This document shows positions 9,095 to 17,783 of a DNA stretch of 64,000 bases, one piece after another; position 1 is the first letter of the stretch; every line of letters begins with the position of its first letter. The notes below the pieces were generated by a model. The model had not been told where the DNA came from. It did not search any database and saw nothing but the letters and a program-made list of their open reading frames with translations. The DNA comes from Salegentibacter flavus. GTDB taxonomy: Bacteria; Bacteroidota; Bacteroidia; Flavobacteriales; Flavobacteriaceae. The stretch lies in the NCBI RefSeq assembly GCF_900115145.1, contig NZ_FOVL01000008.1:94401-158400 (forward strand), given 5' to 3'. A program made the position numbers and the translations under genes.

Positions 9095-9448
9095 CTATGC
9101 TTTTTTGGCTTTAGTTTCAGCGTCCTTATTAAGTTTAGAATTTTGCTTTCTCAATTCTTCGAGTTTAGACTCCATAGCAGAAAGTATATCATCGGCTTTA
9201 TGGCTTGCAGAAGAAAGGGTTTCACCCAAGCGCTCTTCAAAATCCAATCGGGCCTTCTTAGCCTTTTCAGTTAAATTTGAAGAAGTTTCGTTGTATTTCT
9301 TATTAAAACGTTCCTGAGCTTTATCAGACTCGCTCTTAATTCTTTTTCGGGTTTTCTCTCCACTCTCGGGAGCATACAATAATCCGATACCTGCACCAAT
9401 AGCGGCTCCTGTAATAAGGGCTAAAAGTGTATTTCCTGTATTTGCCAT
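9095..9448 (-). CDS. YtxH domain-containing protein
   Basis: 117-residue protein with the YtxH signature at the N-terminus: a glycine-rich membrane-like helix (residues 8-25, GAAIGAGIGLLYAPESG) followed by the typical KTRKRIK and a long, highly charged amphipathic helix to the end. YtxH proteins are general-stress proteins in Firmicutes and Bacteroidota. First gene of the 9448-8495 operon. Confidence 0.85.
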   Translation of the reverse strand: MANTGNTLLALITGAAIGAGIGLLYAPESGEKTRKRIKSESDKAQERFNKKYNETSSNLTEKAKKARLDFEERLGETLSSASHKADDILSAMESKLEELRKQNSKLNKDAETKAKKA

Positions 9449-9576
9449 AATAGTTTTTAGTTTAAATTGATTCTAGTTATTTCCAAATATACAAGAAGCT
9501 TAGTAGCACCGCTGTTAATAACCGGTTAATATGTTAATTTCCTTTACTAAATTATTCTTAAAGACGAGTTGAGACT

Positions 9577-11253
9577 TTATTTCTTCTTAGCCCAGGAATC
9601 GCGAAGACTTACCGTACGGTTAAATACTGGTCTCTCTTCTGTAGAATCCTTATCTACACAAAAATACCCAATACGCTGAAACTGGAACTTATCCTGAACT
9701 CCGGCATTTTTTAAACTTGGTTCCAGATAACCGGTAATAAGCTTTAGAGAATCCGGATTGATAAATACGGTAAAATCCTTCTCTTTATCAGCATCAGGAG
9801 CCTCGACTGAAAACAACCTGTCATAAAGCCGTATTTCGGCTTGCAGGGCATGTTTTACCGAAACCCAATGCAAAGTACCCTTAACTTTTCTAAGCGATTC
9901 CTCGGTGCCGCTACCGCTTTTACTTTTGGGATCGTAGGTGCAGTGAATTTCTGTAATATTCCCTTCAGCGTCTTTTAAAACATCTTCCCCTTTAATAATA
10001 TAAGCATTTTTAAGCCTCACCTCTTTCCCAAGGGTAAGCCTGAAAAACTTGCGATTTGCACTTTCCTTAAAATCTTCTCTTTCAATATAAATTTCCCTTG
10101 AAAAAGGCACCTCTCTTGTTCCGGCACCTTCGTCTTCAGGGTTATTTTCTGCCATAAGCAATTCTTCTTTTCCTTCAGGATAATTGGTGATCACAACTTT
10201 TACCGGGTCGAGAACACCCATAACTCTTGGAGCTATCATATTAAGATCTTCTCTCGCGTGAAATTCAAGATGGGCTACATCTATCATATTCTCGCGCTTA
10301 CCAACCCCGATGGAGTCGGCAAACTTCCTTATGGAGTTTGGTGTATATCCCCTACGTCTCAATCCGGAAATAGTAGGCATTCTTGGGTCGTCCCAGGAGT
10401 TTACAAATCCTTTTTCTACCAATTGCATCAGTTTTCTTTTACTAACAACAGTATGACTTAAATTACGACGGGCAAATTCCCGTTGTTTGGGTTGCATTTC
10501 TCCAGGTTTGCTTACTTTTTCAACAAACCAGTTATAAAGTTCGCGGTGAGGCAGAAATTCCAGCGTACAAAAAGAATGTGAAACTCTTTCTATAAAATCA
10601 CTTTCTCCGTGAGCCCAGTCATACAATGGGTATATCATCCAGTCATTCGCGGTGCGATGGTGGCTTTTATGCAAACACCTGTACATTACCGGGTCTCTCA
10701 TAATCATATTTGGAGAAGCCATATCAATTTTAGCTCTTAAAACGTGGCCCTTTTCAGGAGTCTCTCCATTCTTCATTTGTTCGAACAGCTGCAGATTTTC
10801 TTCTGCGGAACGATCCCGGTAAGGACTGTTTTTCCCAGGCTCGGTAGGAGTTCCTTTTTGAGAGGCTATTTCTTCAGAAGTCTGGCTATCAACATAGGCA
10901 TGCCCATTTTTGATTAACTCAACCGCCCAGTCATACAATTGCTGAAAATAATCTGAAGCATAACATTCTTCTGCCCATTTAAATCCTAACCAAAGAACAT
11001 CTTCCTTTATAGCATCAACAAATTCCTGTTCTTCTTTAATGGGATTGGTATCATCAAAGCGCAGGTTTACAGGAGCATTGTATCGTTCCCCTAATCCGAA
11101 GTTTAAACAGATTGAAGAAGCGTGACCAATATGCAAATAACCATTCGGCTCGGGCGGAAACCTGAATTTTAAATCTTCTCTTGTATGTGTAGATCTCAGA
11201 TCTTCTTCTATAATTTGCTCAATGAAATTGAGTGACTTTTTTGTTTCTGACAT
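9577..11253 (-). CDS. glnS: glutaminyl-tRNA synthetase
   Basis: Class I synthetase charging tRNA-Gln. The 558-residue product (E. coli 554) has PPEPNGYLHIGH (residues 33-44) as HIGH motif and VVSKRKL near residue 270 as KMSKS loop, followed by the two beta-barrel anticodon-binding domains. The presence of glnS together with gltX means this organism charges tRNA-Gln directly. It is transcribed divergently from folB. Confidence 0.97.
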   Translation of the reverse strand: MSETKKSLNFIEQIIEEDLRSTHTREDLKFRFPPEPNGYLHIGHASSICLNFGLGERYNAPVNLRFDDTNPIKEEQEFVDAIKEDVLWLGFKWAEECYASDYFQQLYDWAVELIKNGHAYVDSQTSEEIASQKGTPTEPGKNSPYRDRSAEENLQLFEQMKNGETPEKGHVLRAKIDMASPNMIMRDPVMYRCLHKSHHRTANDWMIYPLYDWAHGESDFIERVSHSFCTLEFLPHRELYNWFVEKVSKPGEMQPKQREFARRNLSHTVVSKRKLMQLVEKGFVNSWDDPRMPTISGLRRRGYTPNSIRKFADSIGVGKRENMIDVAHLEFHAREDLNMIAPRVMGVLDPVKVVITNYPEGKEELLMAENNPEDEGAGTREVPFSREIYIEREDFKESANRKFFRLTLGKEVRLKNAYIIKGEDVLKDAEGNITEIHCTYDPKSKSGSGTEESLRKVKGTLHWVSVKHALQAEIRLYDRLFSVEAPDADKEKDFTVFINPDSLKLITGYLEPSLKNAGVQDKFQFQRIGYFCVDKDSTEERPVFNRTVSLRDSWAKKK

Positions 11254-11346
11254 AATGGACTCTTTAAAGGCCCAAAATTACTTAAAATTAACCTGATTAT
11301 AAGGTGCATTCTCTATTTTGATACTTATAACTTCGATAGGACTTGT

Positions 11347-11354
11347 TATCTTTG
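11347..11354 (+). promoter_or_regulatory. -7 promoter element of folB
   Basis: TATCTTTG matches TAnnTTTG and is 13 bp before the GTG start codon of folB. Confidence 0.45.
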
Positions 11355-11367
11355 AAAAAAAATAAAA

Positions 11368-11724
11368 GTGGGAAAAATTAAACTGAAAAATATAAGGGTT
11401 TTTGCTTATCACGGATGCCTGGATGAAGAGGGTAAAATTGGAAGTGACTACCGGGTAGATCTAAGCGTAAAAGGAGATCTGTCTAATTCTGCTAAAACCG
11501 ATTCTTTGAGCGATACTATAGATTACGTACATTTAAACCGAATTGTGAAAGAAGAGATGGGCAAAAGGGCTAAACTTCTGGAAACAGTTGCTGAAAAGAT
11601 TATAAACCGCATTCTTGAAGAAATTATAATGGTCCAGGAAGTTAAGGTAGATGTTTCTAAAATAAATCCTCCAATTGGCGGAAATGTAGCGATGGTTACC
11701 GTTAGCAGAAGCAAATCGCGTTAA
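11368..11724 (+). CDS. folB: dihydroneopterin aldolase
   Basis: Folate biosynthesis: converts 7,8-dihydroneopterin to 6-hydroxymethyl-dihydropterin and glycolaldehyde. The 118-residue product (family about 120) shows FAYHGCLDEEGKIG with the substrate-binding Glu and the C-terminal catalytic-Lys segment KINPPIGG near residue 98. It starts with GTG; no in-frame ATG exists upstream or within the conserved N-terminus. It is followed by the tRNA-Cys gene. Confidence 0.93.
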   Translation: MGKIKLKNIRVFAYHGCLDEEGKIGSDYRVDLSVKGDLSNSAKTDSLSDTIDYVHLNRIVKEEMGKRAKLLETVAEKIINRILEEIIMVQEVKVDVSKINPPIGGNVAMVTVSRSKSR

Positions 11725-11753
11725 TTATTGGGTTTAGAACCTAAAAATTTTAT

Positions 11754-11761
11754 TACATTTG
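11754..11761 (+). promoter_or_regulatory. -7 promoter element of tRNA-Cys
   Basis: TACATTTG fits TAnnTTTG, 15 bp before the tRNA 5' end, with a TTTAG about 17 bp further upstream as a possible -33 box. Confidence 0.45.
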
Positions 11762-11776
11762 CCAACCGTATAAAAC

Positions 11777-11847
11777 GGCATCGTGGCCGAGTGGCTAGGC
11801 AGAGGTCTGCAAAACCTTGTACAGCGGTTCGAATCCGCTCGATGCCT
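11777..11847 (+). tRNA. tRNA-Cys (GCA)
   Basis: A complete cloverleaf can be drawn: acceptor GGCATCG / CGATGCC, D-arm with GGCCGAGTGGCTAGGC, anticodon stem AGAGGT / ACCTT with loop CTGCAAA (anticodon GCA), and T-arm GCGGTTCGAATCCGC, with discriminator T. CCA is not encoded. It is followed by a terminator. Confidence 0.96.
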
Positions 11848-11850
11848 CAA

Positions 11851-11878
11851 AAAGCTCCTTTTTAAGGGGCTTTTTTTT
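11851..11878 (+). terminator. intrinsic terminator after tRNA-Cys
   Basis: AAAGCTCC / GGGGCTTT stem (one G-T pair) with a short A/T loop and eight T, directly after the tRNA. Confidence 0.85.
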
Positions 11879-11906
11879 ATTTCTAAAAATTCAACTTTTA
11901 AATAAT

Positions 11907-12605
11907 TTATTCTGAAAGGCTATCTGCAGGGGTAATGGTCTCTATCTGGTCGGTAATATTATTTACCTGATTAGGAAAAAGCCCCTGACTAATAAGTATT
12001 GCACCAAAAACAATAAGTAGCACACTTATCCCCTTTTTCATAGCGTAAATACGGTTGGGAGTAAGTTTTCTGTTAAGTTTTTTAGCCAGCAAGATCTTAA
12101 AAATATCCAGGATAAGGTATGTAGCCAACACACTTCCGAAGAAAACTAAAATACGGTTACCTTCCATCTCGAGTTTGGGACCGAATACAATAATGAGCCC
12201 AAGCCAGAAGCCTAAAACACCAATATTTATAAAATTAAGTAGGAAACCTTTTACGGCCAGGCCCATATAATCGCTTTTTTTGAGCTTTCGTATCTCAGGA
12301 GTTTCATCTTCCTGCTGCAAGACCTTTTTAGTTTGTACAAAGCTCATCACTCCATAAGTGGCCAGAATAACTCCGCCAAAAATGAATAAGGCGGGATCAT
12401 CTTTGATACTTTTAAGTAATTTAGTGGTACTTACATAGGCGATAAAAAGAAAAACAACATCAGCGATTATTACGCCAACATCAAAGGAAAAAGCCGCTCT
12501 AAAACCTTTAATCGCAGCAGTTTCCAGTAATACAAAAAATACCGGTCCCAGGAGAAAAGCCAGAAAAAAACCAAGTGGAATTGCCGCTAAGAGGTCTTGA
12601 ATCAT
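11907..12605 (-). CDS. LysE-family (LysE/RhtB-like) amino-acid exporter
   Basis: 232-residue integral membrane protein with about six membrane helices. The N-terminus LAAIPLGFFLAFLLGPVFF carries the P-G-P pattern of the LysE/RhtB superfamily, whose members export amino acids or small metabolites by proton exchange. A cytoplasmic loop with a basic patch (RKLKKSDYMG near residue 108) splits the two halves. It lies 30 bp downstream of the DUF2807 gene and may be co-transcribed with it. The substrate cannot be told from the sequence. Confidence 0.82.
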   Translation of the reverse strand: MIQDLLAAIPLGFFLAFLLGPVFFVLLETAAIKGFRAAFSFDVGVIIADVVFLFIAYVSTTKLLKSIKDDPALFIFGGVILATYGVMSFVQTKKVLQQEDETPEIRKLKKSDYMGLAVKGFLLNFINIGVLGFWLGLIIVFGPKLEMEGNRILVFFGSVLATYLILDIFKILLAKKLNRKLTPNRIYAMKKGISVLLIVFGAILISQGLFPNQVNNITDQIETITPADSLSE

Positions 12606-12635
12606 ACATCGGTAATATAATGCAAATGTTGGGTT

Positions 12636-13313
12636 TTAGTTCTTTCTATTCACTTTACCACCAAAAAGAGTGTCTTTATCGATTATTTCGGGGTTTCCGT
12701 AAACATTTACTGTTCCACCAGCTCTAACCTTGGCATCAACTTTTTCGGAGGCATTTATGTCGGCAACGCCACCGGCACTAATACTTATTGAAATATTACG
12801 GGAATCGAGATAGCGTGCATAATACTGGCCTCCAGCCCTTATTTTAACATCCTGGGTTTCGGCCTTGCCCTTCACTTCTACTTCCCCACCCGTGAGGCTT
12901 TTTACACTAAGGTCTTGAACCTCAATTTCTGCATAGATTTCGGCACCTTCAGAAGCTTCCAGGTTAAGCACTTCGGTTTTATATAATTCCGGGAGTTCTA
13001 CAGATGAATTTTGTCTTGCATCTATATTTTTAATAAATTTAAAATACAGATCAACTTTGGTATTATCCTCTTTCCAGATATTATCGATATTCGTCTTTAC
13101 CTTTAAAATTCCATCTTCAATCTCAAATTGAACATCACCACGTTTTTCGCCTGTAACTACGGCCTTATTCTCATCGGCATAATGCAAATTAAGCTTCAGG
13201 CCATTGTATACTTTTACTTCCGAAAAACTTTCAAGCTGGTGGGTTATCTCTTCCTGGCTCAATAAAGTACCGGAAAAGAGAATGGCAAAAACCATTATTA
13301 AATTCTTCATCAT
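12636..13313 (-). CDS. head GIN domain (DUF2807) exported protein
   Basis: Secreted or periplasmic protein: signal peptide (MMKNLIMVFAILFSGTLLSQ) followed by a right-handed beta-helix-like DUF2807 (putative auto-transporter adhesin / head-GIN) domain. The short alternating strands are visible as repeated V-x-A/G-x-G motifs (IRAGGQYYA, ISAGGVADI, VRAGGTVNV). I chose the ATG pair at 13313/13310 rather than an upstream start that would overlap rnr. Function unknown; such proteins are common in Bacteroidota. Confidence 0.8.
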   Translation of the reverse strand: MMKNLIMVFAILFSGTLLSQEEITHQLESFSEVKVYNGLKLNLHYADENKAVVTGEKRGDVQFEIEDGILKVKTNIDNIWKEDNTKVDLYFKFIKNIDARQNSSVELPELYKTEVLNLEASEGAEIYAEIEVQDLSVKSLTGGEVEVKGKAETQDVKIRAGGQYYARYLDSRNISISISAGGVADINASEKVDAKVRAGGTVNVYGNPEIIDKDTLFGGKVNRKN

Positions 13314-13326
13314 CAAAAAATTTAAA

Positions 13327-15525
13327 TTAAGCTTCTTCAACCTCTTTTTTAGATCCTATAAGATTAAAATCAAGGTGTCTTTTAACTAAATCGGCATTTT
13401 TTACGCCTACATAAACCTCATCCCCTAATTGATAGGTTTTTTTTGTTTTTCGACCTACTACTGCATAATTTTCTTCATCAAATTCATAATGATCGTCTCT
13501 TAGATCCCTAAGTCGTATCATCCCTTCACATTTATTCTGAATGATCTCCACAAAAATACCCCAGTCTGTTACTCCTGAAATAACTCCCAGAAACTCTTCA
13601 TCGTTGTGATCCTGCATATATTTTACTTGCATATATTTAATGGAATCCCGCTCGGCATTTGTTGCCAGGTTTTCCATCTCACTGCTATGATGACATTTTT
13701 CGTCATATTCATCTTCTTTTGCCGATGGTTGCTGGTCAAGATATCTCTGCAATAACCTGTGTACCATAACATCCGGATACCTACGAATTGGCGAGGTAAA
13801 ATGAGTGTAATGAGAAAATGCCAGCCCATAATGGCCAATATTTTCAGTCCCGTAATAAGCTTTACTCATCGTACGAATAGTAAGGGTATCTACAAGGTTT
13901 TGCTCCTTGGTTCCCTGAACACTTTCCAATAAATTATTAAGCGAAGAACTAACAGATTTTTTATCCTTAAGATTTAGTTTATGACCAAATTTTGCAACCA
14001 GATTGCTTAATGAAGCAAGTTTAGAATCATCTGGTTCGTCATGACAACGGTAAACAAATGTTTTCTTTTCTTTCTGTTTTCCAATAAATTCGGCAACTTT
14101 TCGGTTGGCCAGTAACATAAACTCCTCGATAAGTTTATTGGCATCTTTGGAAGTTTTAAAGAAAACTCCTACTGGTTCATTCTCTTCATCCAGTTCGAAC
14201 TTCACTTCCACTTTATCAAAAGAAATAGCTCCTTCCCGCATTCTTTTAGAACGCATAGTTTTGGCCAGATCGTTCATTACCGTCACAGCTTCAACAATTT
14301 CATCTTTAACTGAATAAGCCTCCTCCTGAATAGAAATCTCTGCAGGAATGTCTCCTCCTTTAGTTTCTATAATATGCTGAGCTTCTTCATAAGCAAAACG
14401 CGCATCAGAAAAAGTTACCGTTCTCCCAAACCATTCCTTTATGATCTTTGTGTTTTTATCGATTTCAAATACCGCAGAAAAAGTATATTTTTCTTCGTTT
14501 GGTCTCAGGGAACAGGCATTGTTGGAAAGCACTTCCGGTAACATAGGAACTACACGGTCTACAAGATAAACTGAGGTTGCTCTTTCATAGGCTTCTTCAT
14601 CTAAAATATTTCCTGGCTGTACATAGTGAGCAACATCGGCAATGTGAATTCCAATTTCGTAATTGCCATTTTCAAGTTTCTGAAAACTCAAGGCATCATC
14701 AAAATCCTTGGCATCTTCCGGGTCAATGGTAAAGGTTAAAACATCACGCATATCCCGTCGCTTTTTGATCTCTTCTTCTTTTATGGAAGTATCAATTTTA
14801 TCGGCAAATTCCTCTACTTCGGGTGGAAAATCATGAGGTAAACCGTATTGGGCTAAAATGGAATGTATTTCTGTATGATGTTCGCCGGGCGTTCCCAGTA
14901 CTTTTTTAATATTTCCGAAGGGAGAATCGGCTTTTTCGGGCCATTCTTCAATTTCAACAACTACTTTATCGCCATTTTGAGCTTCACCGAGCTTGTTCTT
15001 TTGAACAAACACATCGGTATACATTTTAGGATCGTCTATAACCACGAAACCAAAATCTTTTTTGAGCTGAAGCACCCCAACAAACTCTGTGCGCTTACGC
15101 TTAATAATTTTAGTTACTTCTCCTTCAGATTTTTTATTGCGCCTTCGATTATAGATATATATCTCAACTTCGTCTCCGTTAAAAGCTGTATTCAGGTGAT
15201 TAGGGGATATAAAAACATCATCATCGAGTTCTTCCACAACCACATAGGCATAACCTTTAGTAGTCATATCTATAATTCCGCGGTAATAATCACGGTGATC
15301 ATTAATTTTAAATTTACCGCGTTCTACCTCTTCAATCTGTTTTTTAGCTGCTAATTGGGATAGTTTTTTAATGATTTGGTTCCGGCTATTGGCATCATTA
15401 ACCTCTAGTTTAGCTGCAATTTGTTTATAATTAAAGGCTTCACCGCCATTTTTTCGTAATATATCAATAATGCTCTTATCCAGATTTCCCGGCACCTTAG
15501 ACGTATTTTTCTTCTTTTTATTCAT
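13327..15525 (-). CDS. rnr: ribonuclease R
   Basis: 3'-5' exoribonuclease of the RNase II/R family that degrades structured RNA. The 732-residue product starts with a winged-helix-like region (about 15-65), continues with cold-shock domains (about 70-225), has the RNB catalytic core with the Mg-binding motif DPEDAKDFDDA near residue 270, and ends with an S1 domain (about 640-720, VTDWGIFVEI). It faces a 1.2-kb gene-poor gap on its 5' side. Confidence 0.95.
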   Translation of the reverse strand: MNKKKKNTSKVPGNLDKSIIDILRKNGGEAFNYKQIAAKLEVNDANSRNQIIKKLSQLAAKKQIEEVERGKFKINDHRDYYRGIIDMTTKGYAYVVVEELDDDVFISPNHLNTAFNGDEVEIYIYNRRRNKKSEGEVTKIIKRKRTEFVGVLQLKKDFGFVVIDDPKMYTDVFVQKNKLGEAQNGDKVVVEIEEWPEKADSPFGNIKKVLGTPGEHHTEIHSILAQYGLPHDFPPEVEEFADKIDTSIKEEEIKKRRDMRDVLTFTIDPEDAKDFDDALSFQKLENGNYEIGIHIADVAHYVQPGNILDEEAYERATSVYLVDRVVPMLPEVLSNNACSLRPNEEKYTFSAVFEIDKNTKIIKEWFGRTVTFSDARFAYEEAQHIIETKGGDIPAEISIQEEAYSVKDEIVEAVTVMNDLAKTMRSKRMREGAISFDKVEVKFELDEENEPVGVFFKTSKDANKLIEEFMLLANRKVAEFIGKQKEKKTFVYRCHDEPDDSKLASLSNLVAKFGHKLNLKDKKSVSSSLNNLLESVQGTKEQNLVDTLTIRTMSKAYYGTENIGHYGLAFSHYTHFTSPIRRYPDVMVHRLLQRYLDQQPSAKEDEYDEKCHHSSEMENLATNAERDSIKYMQVKYMQDHNDEEFLGVISGVTDWGIFVEIIQNKCEGMIRLRDLRDDHYEFDEENYAVVGRKTKKTYQLGDEVYVGVKNADLVKRHLDFNLIGSKKEVEEA

Positions 15526-15773
15526 ATGTATTATTAAAAATATAAAATTACAGCTTATAAATCACATGAATATATTTTGAATGTAAAGTTTTGTTAATGC
15601 AATTTTAGGACGGTATTTTTGGATTTATTTAACTGATTATCAATACTAAGGGAAAACCCTTGATTTCTGGATTCAAAAATAATTTGGTTATAAATATCTT
15701 AAAAATTCCTTAAATTTGATTTAACATCAATAGAACTTTTAAGACCTAAATTTGATTTTTATAATGCTTGTTA

Positions 15774-15944
15774 ATGAACAGTCCAACCAAAATATCTCTT
15801 TTGTTCTTCCTGATATTTATTATCGGGGTGTTGTTCTATGTAAGCATTATTAATAATTCTCTCAATAAAAAAACAGAGATCGAAATTTATAATTTTTCTA
15901 TTTCACAGGAGGAAATCTACACCAGTATTACGTTTCAGGAATAA
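15774..15944 (+). CDS. possible small single-span membrane protein
   Basis: 56-codon ATG-started frame, MNSPTKISLLFFLIFIIGVL..., with one hydrophobic segment (about residues 7-27) and a polar tail. Upstream are two TAAATTTG elements (15711-15718 and 15747-15754) in a 13-bp direct repeat that fit the TAnnTTTG promoter consensus. It is not recognised as a family member. The same frame continues after its stop into the DUF2007-like remnant, so it may instead be the decayed 5' part of that gene. Confidence 0.3.
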   Translation: MNSPTKISLLFFLIFIIGVLFYVSIINNSLNKKTEIEIYNFSISQEEIYTSITFQE

Positions 15945-16217
15945 CATTTTAATTTTATAAAAATCAGGGAAGCCTATGAAAGCTTATTTGCTTTTAGCCA
16001 GCTTCTATTATCAATAGGAATACCTGTTAATACAAGGACTACTGGAAGAACAAGGTATTTTTTTCTTAAAAAGGAACGAAACTCTAGCCAGCCTTTTACC
16101 TTTTTATTTAAGGCTTTTGGAGGGATACCTTAATTAGTTCACCAGGAAGATTTTAATCAGGCAAGAAAGATCATTGAGGATTTTTTAAATACAAATCTGC
16201 ATTTAAAAGTAGTTTAG
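15945..16217 (+). pseudogene. DUF2007-like (putative signal-transducing protein) remnant
   Basis: Reading one frame from 15945 gives a peptide with SIGIPVNTR and, after an in-frame TAA at 16131-16133, LVHQEDFNQARKIIEDFL before a second stop at 16215. The order 'LLxSxGIPV ... FGGI-L-V-xxEDFxxARKII-F' is the pattern of DUF2007 proteins (about 70-100 residues). With in-frame stops at 15942 and 16131 and no start codon at a sensible place it appears non-functional. The assignment is from pattern memory only. Confidence 0.4.
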
Positions 16218-16706
16218 TTATTAACTATATATATAATTATCATTTCTTTTTCTTTTTATAAAAATTAAAAATGGATGTTATTATAGTCTGTTAACTTGTG
16301 CAACAATTTTTCTTCCTAAAATTTGATTTTTCAGTTAAGCCTTTTTGATAACATCTTGTTAACAGGTATAAAATATTCTAAGTATCTGGAAATCTTGGAA
16401 TTTTAGGATTTAGTTAACAAACGTTAAAAAGAAAATCTTAATTAAAAATGATGATATTTAATGATTTCAACTTTGTTCACAACCTGTTTTTGAATGCTCA
16501 TAACTTGAGAAGAAATAACCGGGTTATAATTTGATTTACTCAGGTTAAAATTGCTATTGAAATTAAAATTCTATTCTCCAAATAAGGTTCTCATATTCTC
16601 ATCATAGGTTATCCACATGTCCTTGTAAATATTAAAGCCTTGATTTTAAACACATATTAAAAAGTAATTAACAATCCATTTTGGCGGGGTTAATAAGTGC
16701 TTTTTT
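16218..16706. other. AT-rich non-coding region with DnaA-box-like sites
   Basis: About 490 bp without a plausible gene. Contents seen: a perfect DnaA box TTATCCACA (16609-16617); a one-mismatch box TTGTTCACA (16473-16481); three GTTAAC palindromes within 130 bp (16290, 16358, 16413); and long A/T stretches. This is the composition expected of a DnaA-controlled region or origin, but the density of good boxes is low. Confidence 0.4.
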
Positions 16707-16714
16707 TATCTTTG
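16707..16714 (+). promoter_or_regulatory. -7 promoter element of rpiB
   Basis: TATCTTTG, matching TAnnTTTG, 20 bp before the rpiB ATG; a TTTG at 16680-16683 is a possible -33 box at slightly long spacing. Confidence 0.5.
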
Positions 16715-16734
16715 TTTCCTCTAAACACACAACT

Positions 16735-17169
16735 ATGAAAATTGCAATAGGAAATGATCACGCCGGAACTCAGTATAAGAAAAAGGTGGCAAACCTCCTT
16801 AAACAAAGGGGAATTGAAGTTATTAACTATGGAACCGATTCCGAAGATAGCGTAGATTACCCTGATTTTGTACATCCCGTTGCCGACGATGTTGAAAACA
16901 ATAAGGTAGATTTTGGGGTTATTATTTGCGGTAGTGGAAATGGCGCCAATATGACCGCTAATAAACACCAGGGAATAAGATCTGCTCTTTGTTGGACTGG
17001 TGAGATAGCCAAACTTGCACGCGAACATAACAATGCAAATATCCTAAGTATTCCTGCCAGGTTTGTTTCAGAAAATCAAGCCTTGGATATGGTAAAGATA
17101 TTTCTTGAAACCGATTTTGAAGGTGGTCGTCATCAAAACAGGATTGATAAAATTCCTGTTCAGAAGTAA
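16735..17169 (+). CDS. rpiB: ribose-5-phosphate isomerase B
   Basis: Interconverts ribose-5-phosphate and ribulose-5-phosphate (pentose phosphate pathway). The 144-residue product has GNDHAG (residues 5-10), the catalytic-cysteine loop ICGSGNGANMTANK near residue 65 and the RpiB/LacAB phosphate-binding region. The ATG at 16735 was chosen; an upstream start would add 18 residues covering the promoter. Sugar-phosphate isomerases of the RpiB/LacA family overlap, but the length and CGSGNG loop suit RpiB. Confidence 0.92.
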   Translation: MKIAIGNDHAGTQYKKKVANLLKQRGIEVINYGTDSEDSVDYPDFVHPVADDVENNKVDFGVIICGSGNGANMTANKHQGIRSALCWTGEIAKLAREHNNANILSIPARFVSENQALDMVKIFLETDFEGGRHQNRIDKIPVQK

Positions 17170-17342
17170 TAAGCTTTTAATACCTGTAAGATTTTAGCGA
17201 TATGATTTCTATTTAAAAAATTACATCGCTAAAATTGGGTTTAAAAATTTGCCAGCAGAAAATCTGAACTTCATTTTATTGCTGGCACCTATTTTAATGT
17301 CTATCATTTTGTAAAAACCTAAATAAATATTCAATTTTAATT

Positions 17343-17783
17343 TTGGAAGTCCTAATCAAAACCTTTGAAGAACTCAGTATAAATGAGCTATACCAAATCC
17401 TGCAGCTTCGCTCTGAAGTTTTTGTAGTAGAACAGGACTGTGTTTACCAGGATATTGACGGTAAAGACCAAAAAGCATTGCATATTTTGGGTTATAAAGA
17501 TGATGTTCTGGTTGCATATACCCGCTGTTTTGAGCAAGGATTTTACTTCGAAGAAGCAGCAATAGGCCGGGTGATTGTTAAAGAAAATTACCGAAAATTC
17601 GGTTATGGTCACGAAATTCTGGAGGCCTCTATAAAGGCTATTGAAGAGCGTTATAAAACCACCAGAATAAAACTTTCTGCGCAACAATATCTAATAGATT
17701 TTTATGAGTCGCACGGGTTTAAAACCACCGGGGAAGGATACCTGGAAGATGGCATCCCCCATATCGCGATGGTAAAAGAATAA
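17343..17783 (+). CDS. elaA: GNAT acetyltransferase, ElaA-like
   Basis: 146-residue GNAT-fold protein. The segment LRSEVFVVEQDCVYQDIDG (about 22-41) is the hallmark of the ElaA subfamily; the acetyl-CoA-binding region is GRVIVKENYRKFGYGHEIL near residue 78. The start codon is TTG at 17343; there is no better start before the conserved N-terminus. It is convergent with the S41 protease gene, whose stop lies 1 bp away. The substrate is unknown for the family. Confidence 0.85.
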   Translation: MEVLIKTFEELSINELYQILQLRSEVFVVEQDCVYQDIDGKDQKALHILGYKDDVLVAYTRCFEQGFYFEEAAIGRVIVKENYRKFGYGHEILEASIKAIEERYKTTRIKLSAQQYLIDFYESHGFKTTGEGYLEDGIPHIAMVKE

